The notes under the pieces are model-generated. The model was not told where the DNA came from, did not search any database, and worked only from the letters and a program-made list of their open reading frames with translations. Of a stretch of DNA of 64,000 bases, positions 35,534 through 49,500 are shown one piece after another. Each line of letters opens with the position of its first letter. Position 1 is the stretch's first letter. The stretch is from Sciurus carolinensis. Taxonomy: Eukaryota; Chordata; Mammalia; Rodentia; Sciuridae. The translations under genes and the position numbers were made by a program. Location of the stretch: assembly GCF_902686445.1 (NCBI RefSeq), contig NC_062219.1:47023056-47087055 (forward strand). Reading direction: 5' to 3'.

Positions 35534-38500
35534 ATACTTACACAAAAAAATTACATATTTTTTAGGAAAAACATGCTATCTGTGTACACTGATTTGTAAA
35601 CTGTTTCCCTGCACTCCACCACATTTAGATGTCTTTTCATTGGTTCAGAAGACACTAAGTGTTAATACTTATTTTGGGAAAACAAACCAAAATATCAACT
35701 CATTTTATAAAGTGTTTGCTTGCAGAAATAACTAAAGTAAATCCAAATATCTACCAAATATGGTAAGCTAAAACAGAAAACAAAAAGGTATTGTTCAGTC
35801 ACCTGACTAATCCTTGTTAAGTGATTACATTTCCAAAGGCCCAAAGAACATAGAAAAAAACACATAAATTCTTTCATCATTACTACAACTGGGTAGACTG
35901 CAGAAGTGGTTGTATAAATTTCTGTAAATCTCTGTCCAACAAAAATTCAATAAGAAGTCATGAGGAGTAATTGCCCACTGGCTCTGTCCCTATTTCTTCT
36001 TTTCTCCCCTCACCTTTTTCTTCTTCATGCCTAATCCAGAGTTTTGTCTATGTACACATTACATGATATTTCTAATTTTAAAAACTTAAATTTATTTTGA
36101 GATAATCATTCATACTATAGGAAGAGTAGTAATTTGTTGTCAGTCATTTTCATCATCCCATTTAAATGTAGAATTTGGAAACATGGAAACGGCTCGAATT
36201 CAAGATGGTATGCAAATTTATGTAATATCTATTTTGTCTTAGGTTTTGTTTCTGTTTCTTTCTCTCTCTCCCTCCTTCCACCCACTGCAGTAACCAGGGC
36301 ATAAGGGCAGCTGGAACATGTGGACTTTTGTTTGATCAAAGGTAATGATCAACCAAGCCCAGAGGAAGATAGGTCAGCTTTCCTACTTCACCTGCCTAAT
36401 AGAATCTTTTTACGTTCTCCTGAATTGAGACTCCATCTGTGCCACTATCAAGAAGGAAAAACTCTACAGAAATATAGGGCCTGGCCATCAGGAACTGAAC
36501 ATTTAAAGTTGCTTTGAACATTCTTATGTAGGAATCGCCACTCTGTGAATAGACACACGTCCTTTGCTCATTTCTGTAAATCTAAAGACTCATTGACTTC
36601 TTTTGTTGTTTGTTAGCTTATTTTTATCTTTTATTTTCTTCTCCTACATTATTATTTTTCTTTATGTTTCCTTTTTTTCTTCTTTAAATTTTACATGGGG
36701 AACACAAATCTCAGGTTTGTGACAAGAAACAACAAAATCTGTATATGTTTTCTACAATATTAGCAGTAATGATATGTTAATCCACATTCCCAGAATAAAT
36801 GCTTCTTATTTGTGAAGAAGAATAGCAAAGGCAGAAATTCACTCCAGGGCTCCCTGGGTATCTGCTACTAACGTGTAAGGAAAATTTGTATAATATCTTG
36901 GAATTCCTATAAACCTATTTTTTTTCAGATTTAAGTTAATATTTCAGTTCTCCCAAGTATTGACGTACAAAACTATTAAATGCCTCTGAAATTTTAGGTT
37001 ATTCTATGCTTCAAATACCTTTCTTGCCTCTGTCTGGTTGTCTGTACTGTTTCTGGGGTTCAGGGCTTAAATTTTAATTATTTATATTTCTTTCTATATA
37101 AATAAGTACCAAGGACAAAAATTAGACATACCTGCCAATGGCTGTTGGTGCTAGAAACCTGATATGTACACTCCCTCTATATTAGTCCCTGGTACTTAAC
37201 CATACTTGTTGATTGAAATATTGACAAGTCAATCTGGAAAAAGCTTCTAGAACTGCTATCAGAAGGTAGTGATAGTTTGCAATGGGGTGAGGACAGTAGA
37301 TAAAGAAATTGTCATATCAATTATAAACTTCAAAGGGGAAATATAAGGAAAAAAATAAATAGGAGATGGTGCTTGATAAAAGGTGTGGTTATTTGAGGAA
37401 TAAGGAGAAACTAGAACAGAGGAATCTGAAGAAGTCACATGTCTCTCTGATGAGGATGTTTTGATGTTACTGTGTTCACATTGTGACCACTTTACATAAT
37501 CATGAAATCAAAAAGACAAAGCATTAGGCTGTCAGCTCATAAAGAAGACCACATTTACGTATTTCTAATACTCACTCTGTCAGTTCAGGCAGGTCACACA
37601 TGCTGGGGTGGAACTCAGCAATGGAGCACCATGTTTACTATGCATTTTACTGGGTAATGAAAGGCTGCAAGTTTAATGTCTGCCTTTTGATTAGCTTAAA
37701 TGTGTTTGTGACTTATTATAATTATATCAGAACTTCCTGTTCCTTCAGAAAAATTACATATCTTTATATGGTCTGTATGTGTGTGTATGGTACAGTGGTT
37801 TAAAACCTACTCTAATTCAATTCAGGCAGTCAGTGAACATCATGAGTTGTGTCCATTAACTTGAATTTTGTATAAATATCCACCTTATCATGAAGACTTT
37901 GTGTGTATGTTGGTTTTATAATGGAGCTCATCTTTTGGATAAGGAATACTGAATCATGAGTGTGGAATACACAACCTGATTGGGTCATTTTACTCCTGAT
38001 ACAGCAATTTAAAAAAATATACTCACAACTAAGTATGGAAATATTTCTAGAGTGGATTCTGCTTTTGCTCACTAATAACCAGAATTTTGAAGCAAAGTTT
38101 GAAAGAACAAGATTCATCAACCAACAAGTAATGTTGCAGATCCCACCACAGTACATGAACAGATAGATGGTCAAGAATATGTGAATAGAGAATGTCATGG
38201 GAGGGGTGTCTCTTGGTGATCTTCTTGTGGCCCACTGCTCTGCCCAGTGTACGTACTCTCCCTGTGCAATAATTTTTTGTTAATGGTTTTAGTAACAACT
38301 TATCCTCATGAACCTCAAATAAACATTTCTAAACAATATAGTTGCCCTGAATTTCAGACTAGATACAAACAAGTACAGGCATGGCCCAAAGGCACCTCAA
38401 AATTAATTTGTTTAAAATAATTTTGTCTCTTGTCCCTCTTCATCAGAATATCCCCCAGAGAAGAACTCAACTTCCTTCTATAGTCCTTAATCAATCACTG

Positions 38501-41500
38501 GCATCATCATATACCCAGGCCCCTGGATCAAATTGTTTTTCCCATCTCTCTTATCATCATTACTTAATAAAATTTTCTTTTTTTTTAACCTTTCAAATAA
38601 GTCACAAGAGTCAAGTCCTCAACCATCTTACCATTTTCATCTGCAATATTGCAGTATATTTGTCACTGGTTATAAAAGTTATAGTAATCCAAGAAATTCT
38701 AAGCACTAAAATAGCTTTTATACTACACGAGGCTTCCTTTTATAATTGATTTGTACTTCAACAGAAACATGAATACACAGACCTGACTCAAAAAAAAAGT
38801 TTAGGCAAGAGTTGATCTCCTTAAAATAACTTAGAAAAGTCTGTGGTCATTGGACTTTGTTTGCACTGACCTTTGATGGAAATTTGGATTTGATTCCTTG
38901 GGAAGGGATATGTGGATGATGTGTCTAAATCATTCCTTTTATCTAAGGGAATGTGTGATGCATCTAACCTTGAAAGCAGAAAGCAGATGAGTTGCTAGGC
39001 TATTGAGAGGTGTGTTTGCATGGAGAAATAATTTCAAGGGAGGAAACCGTGTGTTTATAACCTCATCAATATTAACTGAACTTGAAAGAATGAATTGTGA
39101 TATTGCCATTGATAGTGGATCAAATGATGCTCTCCATAGAGTCTGAATTTCCCTAAGCAAGATTACATAATGGCATTTGCCCTCACTTATATTTTGCTTG
39201 CTCATATTCTCCATTGTGTATTGTGTTTGTCATATCCCACCCAGAGTATCATCATATCCTTATAGTCTTCAATGTATCCAAAGATAATACCCATAGTTAT
39301 TTTGAATGCCAATGGATTTTCATCTTTCAAAGGTCTTTTTTTATTTAGGTCAACAAAACTATTTTGCAACAACCTTTCCTAAAGATATCATGATGCAGTT
39401 TTTTCTAACATTCTGCATGAGGATTTAAAAAAAAAAATCCATTGATCATATTACTAATGTTTTAGATTTCTCATATTACTAGTATTTTAGAAAGAATTCC
39501 CATTTGAGAATAGTTAAACAATTTTATTTCAAATATGTTTAGTGCGATATCCCTTTCCCTAACTTTCAAAACTCATTATGGAATATGCATGCACCTTCGG
39601 GATGCTACCCCACAGACATACTAATAGCTGACCAGGATGTTACAGTGATTCTATTTTCTGCATGTTATACATGCTGAAAATAACTGGCAAATTTATTCCA
39701 TCATCTGGACAATTCCTTCTGCAAAAGAAATTAACTGTGTTCATACGTTAGATTTCTATGAAAACTGTGCAGGAGTGGAAGGGTATGTTGGACTGTATCA
39801 TTTCCAATAAACCAGGAAATCATTACCTTTTTCTTCTTTCAGTCTGGAAATCACTTAAAAATGCAGCAGTTTGGAATTGGTTAAGTTGTAACATAACCAC
39901 ATTAAGAAGCACTACATGACTGTTAATGATCTTCTGTCAAAGGGAACTATATAACACAAAAAAAATTCACATTGACAATACGATTACAATGACTGTAGTC
40001 CAAGCTTAACTCTAGCCTCAGGATGTTATTTGGTGCACAGAATCTTGAGCAATGGACTCACAGATTCGGGTTCATGCATTCTGAGTTTAAAGATGTTCCT
40101 TATATGAAATTTTAACTAAACATGGATTTATTGTGGGACTGTATCAATAAACCTGACAATTGTCTCAGCTATCCCGGAGAATATAATATAGTTCAGGATC
40201 CAGAAAAAGCTTAAGTGTCATACTGGGGAAATGTAAGACCCAAAAGGAGCACATGGGAGAGACACCAATCTGGATTTTGGAATTTCAAGGGACTTCTTAG
40301 GGAATCTGACATCTGAACTAGAAGGTTGAGTAGGTAACAGCCATGCACAAAAAATAAAGAAGGAAGAGGAGGAGACTTTATTGAGTTCATTGAATTCCTA
40401 CGTTTTAACTTTCTCATCTCAGCCACACCTTCAGTTAGGCCTCTGTGTGCCTATATGACTAGAGGTCTATCCAGTTCTTTCCTGGCTTTCAAAATCACTT
40501 TGTTACACACTAAAAAGACTGAAAATTGAGCCAAAAATGTCCATTAAATAGGGTTTTCTTCAATGTTGTTTTGTCAAATGCTAATGTACTGAAATAATTT
40601 AGAACCATTAAAGCTATTGATTTTTATAAGCATTTTCATCTCTATTGACCATTTATCATTCATTTTCCCATACTTTTTACTCTGACCACATTTACAGAAA
40701 ATCCCAGTACCTACTGAGTGATTACTTTTGCTGTCTAAAAATCCTATAAACCTTGCAGTTGCAAAGTCCCAAAGGGTTCTACGTTAATTAATACTAGCCT
40801 GAGGCAGGAAAAGTGAGGAGAAAAATTTAACTCCACAAAGTCAAGTATATGTCTTGTTCTGAGGTCAAAGTAGGTGAGAAAGGATCTTGAGAACTACAGT
40901 TTTGTGTTTAAGAAAGATTCCTCTACAAGTGATGGAGGAGCTGATGGAGTTGTGGCTAATACCATAATCCCAGCAAGAAATAAGAGTTTGCACTGGGTTG
41001 TACATGAGGATGAGAAGGTGAATGTGCTCAAGATGATCATTAGGAGAAATAGGGTGACCAGAAAAGGAGACAGTGAGGGACAGTTGGGGATGCTTCCTAG
41101 GTTTCTGGTTTCCATAGCACCATAAGGCCGAGAAGAACGCAAGGTGAGGATGTCATCTGAGAATGAAGCAAACTGCTCCATGCTGCTGAACCTCAGGTGC
41201 CTACAGAGCATCAAGGGGAAATTTTCAATAGCTGACTGTTGATATTCTGCTTAGTAGCTTGGGAGAGCACTTTTGGTTAGGGTAAAGTTTTGTCTTGTAT
41301 TAGCAATAAAAAACAGAAAGTAACCTGTTCCAAACCTTGCAGTTGTGAAGCATCAGAAATGTTCAATGTGTTAATAATTTCTATTTATCAATTTATCAAT
41401 TATAATTTTAAAATACTGGCTTAATTGACTTTTAAGGAGGAAGAAAATTAATCAACAAAAACAGTTTCTTCTCAATAGAAATTTCCACAGAAAATCTTAT

Positions 41501-41929
41501 GTTTTTATGACTTTATTATAGGTCTGTGAAAATAAAGGCAACAGACTGAAATAAACATTGACATTCCCCTCTCAAATTACTGATTAATAAAAGAAGAGTT
41601 TGCATCATTCTATGAAACTGGTAAAATACTTACAAAAGCAATTCTTCTTAAATGTAGTGTGTAATCATGTTATCATGTCTAACAATCAGACCATATTGTA
41701 TCCTATGAGTGTTGCCTCTATGAAATCATTTTTGAGTAATATTTTTCTACATTTTGCTTTTATTCCTTTATGTTACATGACAAATCCTTACATAATTAGT
41801 CCACGCCTAGGTTATTTTACTAGGAAACTCTAGCAATAGAGCAGTCTATATTGCACCTAAAGACACAAAAGAATGGTTTCCATTATTTTAAGTAATGCTA
41901 CTGATTCCACAACACTAATAATGACAAGT
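35534..41929. other. unique intergenic sequence, 6.4 kb
   Basis: Nearly free of recognisable transposable elements and without a supported gene. A pyrimidine-rich tract is at 36245-36290. The 122-codon open frames near 37830-38749 overlap each other on both strands and resemble nothing. Confidence 0.45.
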
Positions 41930-42135
41930 AATAAGTTACAACTTATGGAGTCTATACATGCCAGGAACCTCTAAGCATCAAGTAATATCACAGGCACTTG
42001 CTTTGGAAAATACTATTAAGTTCATTTTACAGATGAGAAGGATGAGTCTCTGAGAAGATATCTAATTTGTCACAAAACTAATGTCATCCCAAACACAGCT
42101 CTAACTCTGTGATGCTTTCAATTGCTATATATTTG
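41930..42135 (-). repeat. MIR relic, reverse
   Basis: Reverse MIR landmarks: catgccaggaacctctaagc, ttcattttacagatgagaag, gtcacaaaactaatgtc. Confidence 0.75.
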
Positions 42136-42384
42136 ACCTTTACTTTGAAACCATATTCTGGCTTTATATCGTCATAGAAACTATAGCTCCTGTTTCAGTG
42201 TGGTTATGCAGAGATGAGCTTGAGATCCTTGGGTCACTCTCTTTCTTGGGAGCACTGGAGACTCGCTCACAGCATCTAGATGCATCTTGCTCCCTTCTAT
42301 GCCCTACCTGACTCCGGAGTGCTGGAAGCTGAGGAAAAAGCCATTCAGGAGTTTCACTAGGTCAAGCCACTTAGCACTAAAATG

Positions 42385-42440
42385 TGTACCAAAAACTAGC
42401 GCTCTCTCTCGCTTGCGCATTCTCTCCCTCTCTCTCTCTG
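42385..42440. repeat. (CT)n-rich tract
   Basis: gctctctctcgcttgcgcat and ctctccctctctctctctgg. Confidence 0.8.
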
Positions 42441-42894
42441 GTTTCAAGGATTCACCAGTCAGTTCTTGGTCCCTGTTCCTTATGCTCCTGAGTACCATCT
42501 GCCTGTGAAAGAATCACTGATATGCCAAAGGGTTGTCTTTCATCTGAGGGCTTTCTCTACAGACTTTGGTACCCAAGTATCTAATTTCCCAGACAAATGA
42601 ATATTTAGCTTCCTGTGAAAACACATCAGATACCACCTTAAAGCACATTTCTGTGAGAGGTTTTTTTTTTCTTTGAGGACCAGAGTCAAAATGATGTCAT
42701 AATCATACAGTTGTGCAGGTGATGAGTGATAAATAAAAAACTGTGCGTATGGGGGAGTGATAAGAGCTGTGGCAAATAGCACGAATATATTATCCTCAAA
42801 ATCCAAAGGCAAGAAATCTTACCCCTTTTTAATATAAAATGGGAACGGTTTTATTCTTTATGGAGGTCATGTGTAAAGCATTAATAAGCTAAAG

Positions 42895-43080
42895 TACACA
42901 AAGCCAAATGACAAATCTTGATTAACAAACTGCCCGTGAAGCTCATATTTGCCCCGGTGTGTTTAAAGATGCTTGAAGGCTGTAAACCTCTGACCCTCAT
43001 TCTGACTATTGATTGGTAAGAATACCGCCCTCGTTTCAACTAATAAAAACAATGGTTTCTCTTTGCTTTAGAGCAGGTAT
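42895..43080. promoter_or_regulatory. candidate distal regulatory element (motif-dense)
   Basis: CpGs and several endoderm-type motifs cluster here: TTGATTAACAAA (HNF1-like half), TGTAAACC (FOX), TATTGATTGG (ONECUT/PBX-like) and AACAATGG (SOX). It lies about 6 kb beyond the RFX6 3' end. Motif matching by eye only. Confidence 0.25.
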
Positions 43081-43311
43081 CATATTGAGTGGTTAATTTT
43101 TCACTTTTGTAAATGTGCTTCTCATCAGATTCTTAGTTGGAGGCTATTTTAAGGAAAGAAGTAAAGTCCCACCTCATACTGAGAAATCTGTTTTGACCTC
43201 CTCACCTTCTGTTCCCTTCAACTTTAGGATTAAGAACAGTTACAATGGCAATACAAGAAAATGTCATTTAAAAGCATTACTCTATTTTCCCTTTTCCTGT
43301 ATTCTAAAGGC

Positions 43312-43333
43312 TTTTTTTTTTTTTTTTTTTTTT
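43312..43333. repeat. poly-T run
   Basis: 22 T in a row without a recognisable element beside it. Confidence 0.9.
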
Positions 43334-43418
43334 GAGAAAAGAAGTCTGGGATTGAATGTGTGAGGAAAAAAAATAGAGAATTCTATTACAACTTGTTCAT
43401 ATTGACTGAAACCATCAT

Positions 43419-43429
43419 CCCCCCCCCCA
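43419..43429. repeat. poly-C run
   Basis: Ten or more C after catcat. Confidence 0.85.
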
Positions 43430-43984
43430 CGCAATTCAAATTAAAACATTTATAAAAAAAATCCCTTGAAATTAATTTCCCTGATTATGAGCTGTCATAG
43501 GAGACGTGAAAGGGGCTTAGAGGTTATTAAATAATTTTTGACTGTGGAAGCTAGGAACACAAGCATTTTCGGAGTTCATAAAAATCTTGGCTTGACATTG
43601 TAATTCTTTAGAGATCCTCACTGTTGTACGGGTCTCTCGTGCTGTCAACAGATGGCTCAGATGATCACTAGAGATCAGAAGCTTCAACAGTCTGCTCATC
43701 CCTCTGGCTGTCCTTCTGGACTCTTGTGTTCTCCATCTTCCCAGCTTTTTCACCCTGTTGTGAGTTTCTCACATGCTGGATTCCTGTCCTGAACACCTGC
43801 TCTGCAGATCCCCACTGCCATTCCATCCCTCACCCAAATCCTTCCCTATCACCACCCACTTCCTTGGGGTCTCAGTCAGCAAGCACATCACTTGTTCCCA
43901 GTAGCTGCCCTGCCTGGCTTCCCCCTCACTAATTCCCTGCCCTCCAGGTACCTCCATGAGCCTAGTCTGTCACAGCTTTTCTGA

Positions 43985-44160
43985 GCAACCTTCACTTTTA
44001 ACACTTGAAATCATTTCTTACTGTAACCAACAGTGCGACTATTTAGCCTTTTAAGACCTGCCCTCCCTTAATGTCTGCTCTCCTTCATACACTATAAGCC
44101 CCGTGAGAGGAGGGACCTTGTCTGGTTTTGTTATCACCATCAGTGTGAGCAGACGTATTT
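43985..44160 (+). repeat. L2 relic
   Basis: cactataagccccgtgagag followed by gagggaccttgtctggtttt, a standard L2 3'-end phrase. Confidence 0.65.
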
Positions 44161-44279
44161 GTTAAAATGTGGCATAAAAGCAAATATCTCTTGGAAACTT
44201 CAACACATTAACTCTGTGACAAAATCCAACCACACTTAAGAACACCATCAAAGTATCTCATTAAGAGTATTCAAGAAAA

Positions 44280-44450
44280 TGCTGGGTGCAGGGGTGCATG
44301 CCTATAATCCCAGCAACTCAGGAGGCTGAGGTAGGAGGATCACAACCCCACCAATTTGTTGAGCCCCTAAGCAACTTAGTGAGACTCTTTCTCAAAATAA
44401 AAAAATAAAAACTAGCTTAGTGGTAAAGTACCTCACCAAAAAAAGAAAAG
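44280..44450 (+). mobile_element. B1-type SINE with ID-like 3' half
   Basis: gctgggtgcaggggtgcatg, ctataatcccagcaactcag, A-rich middle and ctagcttagtggtaaagtac end. GTATTCAAGAAA at 44268-44279 and 44451-44462 flanks it. Confidence 0.92.
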
Positions 44451-44464
44451 GTATTCAAGAAACA

Positions 44465-46350
44465 AGAAAAATTTAATTCTTTAGATCAAATGAAGTATTT
44501 GTAAATAAGAAGATAAAGTATTTTAAATGAAAAGGAATCTATAGGTAGTCTACATTTTTATGTCAAAGCTTCCCATGCCATTCAATGGACAGAAAGGCTT
44601 TGAACCATAATGAAAAAGTAAAAGGGTCAAAATCATGAAGGGTCAATTTTATCCTTACAACTTTTATGTAAATATGATAGAAAATATAGACATTTAAAGA
44701 GAACGTTTAAGAAAAAATAAAGACCTCTCCAGCTAAATTAAATTATACAAAAAAACGAAATAAAATTTATTTTTCTCATTCTGGAAAATACATAGTTTTT
44801 ATAAAACAAAGCATTTCTACCACATTACTATGTAGCCAAGATCAGTAAAAATTAAGTACTATTTATAAGGATTTTATATTAGAAAACTACTTGAAAACCT
44901 TTTATCAATTATAACAGAGGTAAGACTTTATTTATAAGTAAATATCTCAAAATTGGTAACTAAATTATATATCAAAGTCCACTTACAATAACCAATCTTT
45001 TCCAGCTATTGCTAATGCCTGTAATCAAGGAGTAAATTTTCTTTTCATTTAATCAGTGTGCTTTTGAAACAGAGTGTTGTGTTTTCTGCCATTTACAAAC
45101 TCAAGGATTTAATTTAGAATTCAATAATTGAATGAGATGGTACAATAACCGTTTATATAAATTCATCATTTCTTATCTTTCCCAAAGAACAAAATGTCCT
45201 CTGTGCCATAATCACTATTGTTGACTTTTCTGGAAGGTTTTTGTTTAAATTTCTGTAACACCCTGGATTGTAAATCTGCCCTCAAAATACTGGGTGAACA
45301 GTTTACTACTCCAGGTCTTTTAAGATATTGTGATATTTGTATGGTAATTCATTTCACTCCGTTATAAAGAAATCTGATTTCTAGCCCTTTCCAGGGGGTT
45401 CATATCACTGTCATTTGCCTCCTGCTTTTTTAAAAAGTTGGAACTTTGCTTTTGGGTTTCAAAATTCATTTATCCCAAAGAATTTTTTCTTTTTCCTTAA
45501 TTCCTCTCCCCTCCCTTCCTTAATTTCTCTATTTCTCTTTCCTTTCTTTTTCTTTTAATTTTTGGGGAGCTGCAGAAGAAAAATGTACTACCTAGACTGA
45601 CTTTCAAGAACGGTATATTTTAAAAGCTAGGAGAAAGGAGTTTTCATCATTAATAAATGATAAACATTTGAGGAGATAAATGTGTTTAGATTGATTTAGA
45701 TATTACACAACATAGGCATGTATGGAAATATCACATGGAACCCAACAAGTAGGTCCAATTTTTATGTTTTTATGTTATCAGTTAAAATAAATTTAAACCT
45801 AAAGAGAATGACAGTATTTTTTTGCCCTTTTACTTGGACTGCATTTGTATGTGAATAGATTGAGTCTTTCAAACACAAAGTCAATGTGCCTCCAACTTAT
45901 TGTGTAATCAAGGTTATCTGCAGAAGCAGAACCATACCATAGGGGACCTGGAAGTATGGTTAAAACTTAGCTGTACCTTGGATGGCTAAGTGGAGACCGC
46001 ATCTATCAAGGGCTCCAAGGGCTAATTTGAGTGGGCAGAAGAGAATTAGACAGTGCTTCTCACTGGTCAACACAGCACAGCTGATGCTCTGCTGTTCTAT
46101 GCCTGCCCTGGGAACCTGTCATATCAGCACTCCACTGGAGGAGCACATTCACTGCTGCCCACTGTGACCCCTCTCACGATTTAATCTCTCTCTGCCTCTG
46201 CTTCTCTCTCTCCTTCTAGCCCAATTCCAGGGCCTGCTTATTTTTCTCAGCTGTGTATGTAAGTTTTGCAGTCATGATTCCTGACACTGCCTGCTGGTCA
46301 ACCTTCACGTCTCCATGGAAGTACTGTTTGCTGGCTTTTGAAGTCAGACA
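44465..46350. other. unique intergenic sequence
   Basis: No gene. A C/T-rich tract is at 45483-45560. The open frame at 45982-46167 has no family resemblance. Confidence 0.45.
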
Positions 46351-46362
46351 ATACTTATGTGT

Positions 46363-46455
46363 GGGCTGAGGAGATAGCTCAACTGGTAGAGTGCTTGCCT
46401 CACAAGCACTAAGGCCCTGAGTTTGATCCCCAGTACCGGAAAAAAAAAAAAAAAA
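46363..46455 (+). mobile_element. ID-type SINE
   Basis: gggctgaggagatagctcaa, B box (gtttgatcccc) and an A-run. ACTTATGTGT at 46353-46362 and 46456-46465 flanks it. Confidence 0.93.
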
Positions 46456-46567
46456 ACTTATGTGTGAGACGTTGAGGGTCTCATGGATTCTACTATCTTG
46501 AAGTAGGAACAAAGAAAGATTTTAATTTCACAACTACGATTGGAATTTAGTTTAAATTAAAAAAAAA

Positions 46568-46681
46568 GCCAGGTGCAGTGGTGCACACCCCTAATCCCAA
46601 CTAGTCTGGAGACTGAGGCAGGAGGATCACAAGTTCAAGGACAGCCAGGTTAATAGAGGTTGCTTAAAACAAAACAAAAAG
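46568..46681 (+). mobile_element. B1-type SINE
   Basis: gccaggtgcagtggtgcaca, ggagactgaggcaggaggat, aaaacaaaacaaaaag tail. No ID half. Confidence 0.85.
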
Positions 46682-48919
46682 CCTTTCTAACCTGAAAATA
46701 TACATGGGAACCTATAGCTAAGGAGAACCCTAATTTTTCTTAGTAAAACCTACCTGGAGAGAGAAAATAAACCAGACCCCTTTTTTTCCTGTGTTTCCAT
46801 GTTAATGACAAATTTGGGTTTTAAGTTGTCACAAAACATTTTCTTGGTCTCTAAATTCTATCAAGAATTGACTGATCTAATTGGAATATTAATTTGTCAT
46901 TATGTCTTTATATAATTTTGTATTTTATATAAGCATTACCTTGATCAGGTCACTTCTTTTTAACTAATACTACATGACTTCAAAAACTACTTGAAGAGAA
47001 ATTTATTTACTTTTGAAAACAGAAACAACAAAAATCTAGGCAAGGTCCTTTAACTATATTTCAATTATCAAAAAAGAATACCAGGAAGTGCCTTGAGCAT
47101 CTGGGCTTTAGATCAATTACGGAACAAATCTTAAATGATGAGCATAACTGAAGGGCAGAGAGGTAATATGTTGTCTCATGCTCCTTCTAAGTAATTTTTT
47201 GTTTGTTTGCAGTACTAGGGATTACTATTAGTACTAATGCCAATAGACAGGACTAGCACTGATTGTCTAGTGGCATTAAAAATATGTGAGGAGTTTTTGA
47301 TTGTCATAATGATAAGGAGAGGGCTTCTATCAGCATTTAGGGTTTGAGGGTCAGTGCAATTTTGTGCAATACGCAGAATAGTCTTACAAAACAAAGAACT
47401 CTCCTGCGTGAAAGCCAGTTGTGGTTCCCTGAGAAACACACTGTTGTACTTCTAGGAGATGCAAATTCAAGTTCCTTTGCCTACCAAGTTGGTTGTTTGT
47501 CTCTTCTGAAGTCAGCATCAAACACTTCGTTGTCAGCCTGCTGCACGTGAAACCCAGAGACACAGCTCACCTGTCTTCCAAGTTTCTTCCTGATCCAGGG
47601 TCAACTATTTCCATTGAAGTATTTTTCAAATAGGGTGGGGAAAATCTTTGCAAATAGGGTTAGGAAAAATCCTTTAATAAATTCTTTGAAATGATGCTAA
47701 TGTTTCTTCAAAATGATTCTTGTGTTTCTTCCTCTCTCCCACATCATCTTCCCTCTGTTCCTAGATATTCCCTGTGCTTATCTGCTGGACATCTGGATGA
47801 GAGATTTGCCCTCCCTAATAGCCCTTCTCTGGCTAATTCCTCTTCTATTCAATCTGCTTCCTCCAACTGCTGCTAGATGTTCCCTAAGCATCAGTTCCTC
47901 ACATTGCTTTTCTACTCAAAAATTGTCAGTGAGCTCTATTTCCTATCACATCACCCCTTTTCATTACATCAAAACATTTTAAAGGTATAACAGTGATTTT
48001 TTTCATCTCTGCATTTTCCATGTTGTCTAGTAGTGTCTGACACATATTGGATGCTAAATATGTATTAATTGCTATACATTTCATTTTGGTTCCTTGCTGG
48101 AAACTTACAGTCAAAATTCTTAAAGCTGTTTTGTTTACTATTTCATTCCAAGACTTTAATTTCTCCTTCCTTTGTACTCTCACAGCATTACTAGTGCAAG
48201 GAAGAGAACATTTAGTTTTCTATTTCTCATGATTTGTTACCATTGCAATCTTTTTCTGCTTGAAGAATTAGATAGTACTGAGCACGCTACTAAGCAAATA
48301 GCAGCAACACTTTGACAAGTCCACAGGTAAGAGTTTATTGTTTGCTGAAAACAATTCCACAGTTTGTTTTACCAAATTACATCATGAATAGAATGGATAT
48401 TTAGAGCTTACTGATCATTTTATGATGTACCTGGGGCCTACAGTATAACCTAATTCATAATACAAATAAATGAGGCCTATCGTAAGATTATAGAAGTCTG
48501 TCAAGGTAATGGAAGTCTCCTATTGTAGGCTATAAATCTTACAACAGATCTTTCAGCCAAGACATGGAAAAGAAAAAGAAAAAAGCTAGACAGAGGGTGA
48601 TATCAAATTGTATTAATTTATATGTAATGAATTCTTCACTTCTGAATTAGCCTTTGCATCCAGATGATCCCTGAATACTCATTCACTCTCAATTTATAAT
48701 CAAAGTACTTGATTATATTAAATTCTAAGGAATTTCAGTCTACAGGTCACAATTTCTTTACAGTCGTACACATGAATTTGATATGCAAATATTCTTGAAT
48801 TATAGTGTCTCAATCAACCAGCTTTACTCTTTCATTTCATATCCAAACCAGATCTTGCTAAAAATCTCCAGCATCTTTCAAAAATGGCACCAGCCCTGAG
48901 AGCAATCAAGACTTTAAAA
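46682..48919. other. unique sequence 3' of RFX6
   Basis: No gene seen. A possible L2-like 3' phrase is at 48000-48060 (gtgtctgacacatattggat). The open frames at 47691-47982 are not supported. Confidence 0.4.
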
Positions 48920-48940
48920 TTGTTTCCATCCACTATTTCT

Positions 48941-48946
48941 TTTATT
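48941..48946 (-). terminator. RFX6: candidate distal poly(A) signal of RFX6
   Basis: Minus-strand AATAAA about 635 nt after the stop codon, followed within 15 nt by a GTGGATGG element. It is chosen over the proximal AATAAA at 49495-49500 because of the expected UTR length. Inference only. Confidence 0.4.
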
Positions 48947-49494
48947 TCTTGTCTTTTTTATGAAGAGGGGTAAGCACTTCTCATCTCTGTTCAGTTACAT
49001 AGAATTGGAATACTGCTATGTAACAGAAATCATCACACTAATGCAGAGGAACTGAAAGTCAACCCACTTTGGCCTAAGCTGAATTGAATTAAGTCTTGAT
49101 GTTGTAAACATTTCCATAGGAGGTAGAACATATACATTTGACTTTTTTGTCAAATAAGGGAATAGTAAACAATGATTCTGAGATCCTAATAAATTAAAGA
49201 TATTGTAAAGGCATTAAATATACTTTTCTCTTTTTTAGAAACCAACAACGAAGGAGCATATAGAGTCTCAATAAATTAGAAAGTGAGATATTAAATCTTC
49301 ATAGTTGAAATGTTTGCATCTTCAATTCTTCACTGCTTTCATTTGATAATGTTTGAAACTGTGATTAATAATGAGATCACATTTAAAACTATTGTGTGCA
49401 AGGAAAACTATGCAAGAATGTCCATTCACTTTAGAGTTATCTATAGTACCAGTGACTTGAAAAACAATGTCCAGTCACTGCCTGTTCCATTTTC

Positions 49495-49500
49495 TTTATT
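49495..49500 (-). terminator. RFX6: candidate proximal poly(A) signal of RFX6
   Basis: Minus-strand AATAAA about 80 nt after the stop codon. If used, it would give a very short 3' UTR. Confidence 0.25.

Noticed and set aside
37830..38198. 122-codon minus-strand open frame
   Set aside because: Overlapping frames of similar length on the other strand, no recognisable domain, AT-rich context.
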